Below are positions 62,280-64,000 of a stretch of DNA of 64,000 nt, piece after piece (the stretch's first letter is position 1; each line of letters starts with the position of its first letter). The position numbers and the translations under genes were made by a program. The notes under the pieces are model-generated. The model worked only from the letters and a program-made list of their open reading frames with translations, was not told where the DNA came from and did no database searches. This stretch comes from Verrucomicrobiota bacterium (GTDB taxonomy: Bacteria > Verrucomicrobiota > Kiritimatiellia > CAIVKH01), in assembly GCA_024233345.1 (NCBI GenBank), contig JACKPT010000002.1, positions 1 to 64,000 of the forward strand, in the 5' to 3' direction.

Positions 62280-63299
62280 ATGCCACGTAGATTAGGTCGC
62301 TTCGAAATGCCGAAGCGTGTTGTCAAGGATGAAGCGAGTGCGACATCCACCTATGCCAAGTTCATCGCCGAACCGTTTGAAGCCGGGTACGGGCGCACGC
62401 TGGGCAACTCCATCCGCCGGGTCATGCTGTCGTCGCTGGAAGGCGCGGCGATTTCCTCGGTCAAGATTGACGGCGCGCTCCATGAGTTTTGCACCCTCGA
62501 AGGTGTGCGTGAGGATGTCACTGACATCATCCTGAATCTCAAGCAGGTGCTGCTGAAGTCATTCAGCCGCGAAGTCCACAAGTTGTCCATCAAGGTCGAG
62601 GGCCCCGGCGATGTGAAGGCGGGGGATATCGTGACCGATGGAACGATTGAGGTCCTCAATCCGGATCTGCACATTTGCACCCTGGATGCCGACGGACGAT
62701 TTGAGGCGGAGTTCGAGGCCCGGATTGGCCGCGGCTACTGCCCCGCCGACTGGAACAAGAAGGAAGAGAATCCGATCGGGGTCATTCCCATCGACAGCCT
62801 GTTCTCCCCGGTCCGACGGGTCGCCTTTGCGGTGGAAAGCACTCGGGTCGGCCGCCGCACGGATTATGACAAACTGGTCCTCGAAGTCTGGACGGACGGA
62901 CGGGTTACTCCGGATGAAGCCATGACCCTGTCGGCGGCAATTCTTCGGCATCACCTGGATGTGTTTGTCAGCTACGACAAGGACGTGGTGGAGTTCGAGG
63001 AGAATGAGCAAAAGGTGGACGCTGAGAAGGAAGATCTCCGCAAGAAGCTCGGTATGAGTGTCAATGAAATCGAACTGAGCGTCCGCGCGGCCAACTGTTT
63101 GAACAATGCCAACATCACCACGGTGGGCGAATTGGCCCAGAAGACCGAGGCGGAAATGTTGAAGTACCGTAACTTCGGTAAAAAGTCCCTGAATGAAATT
63201 AAACAGAAACTCACCGAGTTGGAACTCGGCCTGGGCATGACGTTTGACCCCGATCTGGTCAAGTCGGTCCCGGTCTCGGTTTCTCCGGAAGAATCCTAA
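62280..63299 (+). CDS. rpoA: DNA-directed RNA polymerase subunit alpha
   Basis: 339 residues. N-terminal domain: 'FEAGYGRTLGNSIRRVMLSS' and 'LEGVREDVTDIILNLKQ'. C-terminal domain: 'ELSVRAANCLNNANITTVGE' and 'RNFGKKSLNEIKQKL', the UP-element and activator-binding part. It lies 87 bp after rpsD. Confidence 0.97.
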   Translation: MPRRLGRFEMPKRVVKDEASATSTYAKFIAEPFEAGYGRTLGNSIRRVMLSSLEGAAISSVKIDGALHEFCTLEGVREDVTDIILNLKQVLLKSFSREVHKLSIKVEGPGDVKAGDIVTDGTIEVLNPDLHICTLDADGRFEAEFEARIGRGYCPADWNKKEENPIGVIPIDSLFSPVRRVAFAVESTRVGRRTDYDKLVLEVWTDGRVTPDEAMTLSAAILRHHLDVFVSYDKDVVEFEENEQKVDAEKEDLRKKLGMSVNEIELSVRAANCLNNANITTVGELAQKTEAEMLKYRNFGKKSLNEIKQKLTELELGLGMTFDPDLVKSVPVSVSPEES

Positions 63300-63311
63300 C
63301 AGAGTGCGATC

Positions 63312-63737
63312 ATGCGACACCGTAAACGAACTGTAAAACTCGGCCGCACATCCGAGCATCGCCGATCGATGCTGGCAAATCAGGTCTGCAGCCTGATCGA
63401 ATCAAAGCGGATCACCACCACCCTGGCCAAAGCGCGGGCAACCCGCAGCCTCGCCGAAAAGATGGTCACCCTGGGCAAGCAGGAAACCCTGGCGGCTCGT
63501 CGCCGGGCCATTTCGGTCCTGCACAACAAGACCGCGGTGGCGGAATTGTTTTCCTCGGTGGCTCCGGCCATGAAGGATCGGGCAGGCGGCTATACCCGGA
63601 TTATGAAACTCGGACCCCGCTCCAGCGACGGATCGGAAATGGCGATTCTCGAATGGGTGGATTATATCCCGGTCGCCCGTAAGAAGGCTGCCAAGGGTGA
63701 CGCTCCGGAAGTGGGCGCTTCCGAAGAAAAATCCTGA
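63312..63737 (+). CDS. rplQ: 50S ribosomal protein L17
   Basis: 141 residues. 'MRHRKRTVKLGRTSEHRRSM', 'LANQVCSLIESKRITTTLAK' and 'GGYTRIMKLGPRSSDGSEMA' identify it. A charged tail of about 20 residues ('KKAAKGDAPEVGASEEKS') extends the usual C-terminus. Last gene of the superoperon. Confidence 0.97.
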   Translation: MRHRKRTVKLGRTSEHRRSMLANQVCSLIESKRITTTLAKARATRSLAEKMVTLGKQETLAARRRAISVLHNKTAVAELFSSVAPAMKDRAGGYTRIMKLGPRSSDGSEMAILEWVDYIPVARKKAAKGDAPEVGASEEKS

Positions 63738-63768
63738 GGCCCCTTGACCATGGTATCCAGAGGATTCA

Positions 63769-63797
63769 TCCGGGCAGACCGCTGCCCGGATTTTTTT
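63769..63797 (+). terminator. Intrinsic terminator of the translation superoperon
   Basis: TCCGGGCAG (63769-63777) pairs perfectly with CTGCCCGGA (63782-63790) around ACCG, followed by seven T. It begins 31 bp after the rplQ stop. Confidence 0.92.
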
Positions 63798-63853
63798 CAA
63801 CGACCGGCTTGAACACGAAAGCCCCGGTATGGTTCTAATCGACAGGTAACGCT

Positions 63854-64000
63854 ATGGCCCGACGTCAATCAGCAGCAATCGAGAAACGGCCCTCGGGATT
63901 GCAATCCGCGTGGTTTGGTTCGCTCCTGACGATCTTGTCCGGTCTGTCGTTTCTGTTCATGTGCATGACCATTCCGCTGGTGGGCAAGGCTGCGGTGATG
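63854..64000 (+). CDS. Start of a membrane protein gene, cut by the window edge
   Basis: 49 codons from the ATG at 63854. After a polar start ('MARRQSAAIEKRPSGLQSAW') comes one membrane helix ('GSLLTILSGLSFLFMCMTIP'). The family cannot be told from this fragment. It lies 56 bp beyond the rplQ terminator and thus has its own promoter or readthrough. Confidence 0.6.
   Translation, partial: MARRQSAAIEKRPSGLQSAWFGSLLTILSGLSFLFMCMTIPLVGKAAVM

Overview
The window is bacterial and moderately GC-rich. I infer a member of the PVC superphylum, most likely Kiritimatiellota or Verrucomicrobiota. The grounds are a DUF4914 gene, secreted paralogues ending in an 'ESSxDxVNW...FFRxR' tail, and dispersed intergenic repeats (TTCCAA-NNN-TTGGAA palindromes, 'CCCACGAAT'/'GCACGGATGAAG' repeats, CCTGCCGCC hairpins). 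No rRNA gene or other decisive marker is present, so this assignment is tentative.

Layout. 1-9.7 kb: housekeeping genes: an MpsC-like protein, a PEPCK-like DUF4914 protein with a possible attenuator leader, an N-acetylglutamate synthase plus fused PabB-PabC operon, a vapBC pair, DUF2851 and exonuclease III. 9.8-11.1 kb: two tandem secreted paralogues. 11.2-16.5 kb: an accessory four-gene operon on the minus strand (N-6 DNA methylase, double-ATPase GHKL/histidine-kinase protein, stand-alone receiver, HNH nuclease) with ATGA-type couplings. It lies between imperfect direct repeats and next to a decayed hydrolase gene. It is my best candidate for an undescribed defence system. 17-32.8 kb: a second and third vapBC pair, a BaiN-like flavoprotein, two DJ-1/PfpI proteins, nadB and nadC, a zincless-type MutM, a six-gene ABC-export operon with a Cys-rich exported protein and a lipoprotein, and purK. 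Several repeat blocks lie between them.

33-63.8 kb: one almost uninterrupted plus-strand translation/transcription superoperon: tRNA-Thr, tuf, tRNA-Trp, secE, nusG, rplKAJL, rpoBC, rpsLG, fusA, the whole S10-spc-alpha series to rplQ, then a clear intrinsic terminator. Oddities are a signal-peptide coiled-coil gene between rpsS and rplV, an EF-G without the canonical domain IV loop, a divergent IF-1, a long acidic/Ala/Lys N-terminal extension on S11, and no rpmD between rpsE and rplO. A new membrane-protein gene starts at the right edge.

All functions are read from motifs, length and context. No database search was possible.
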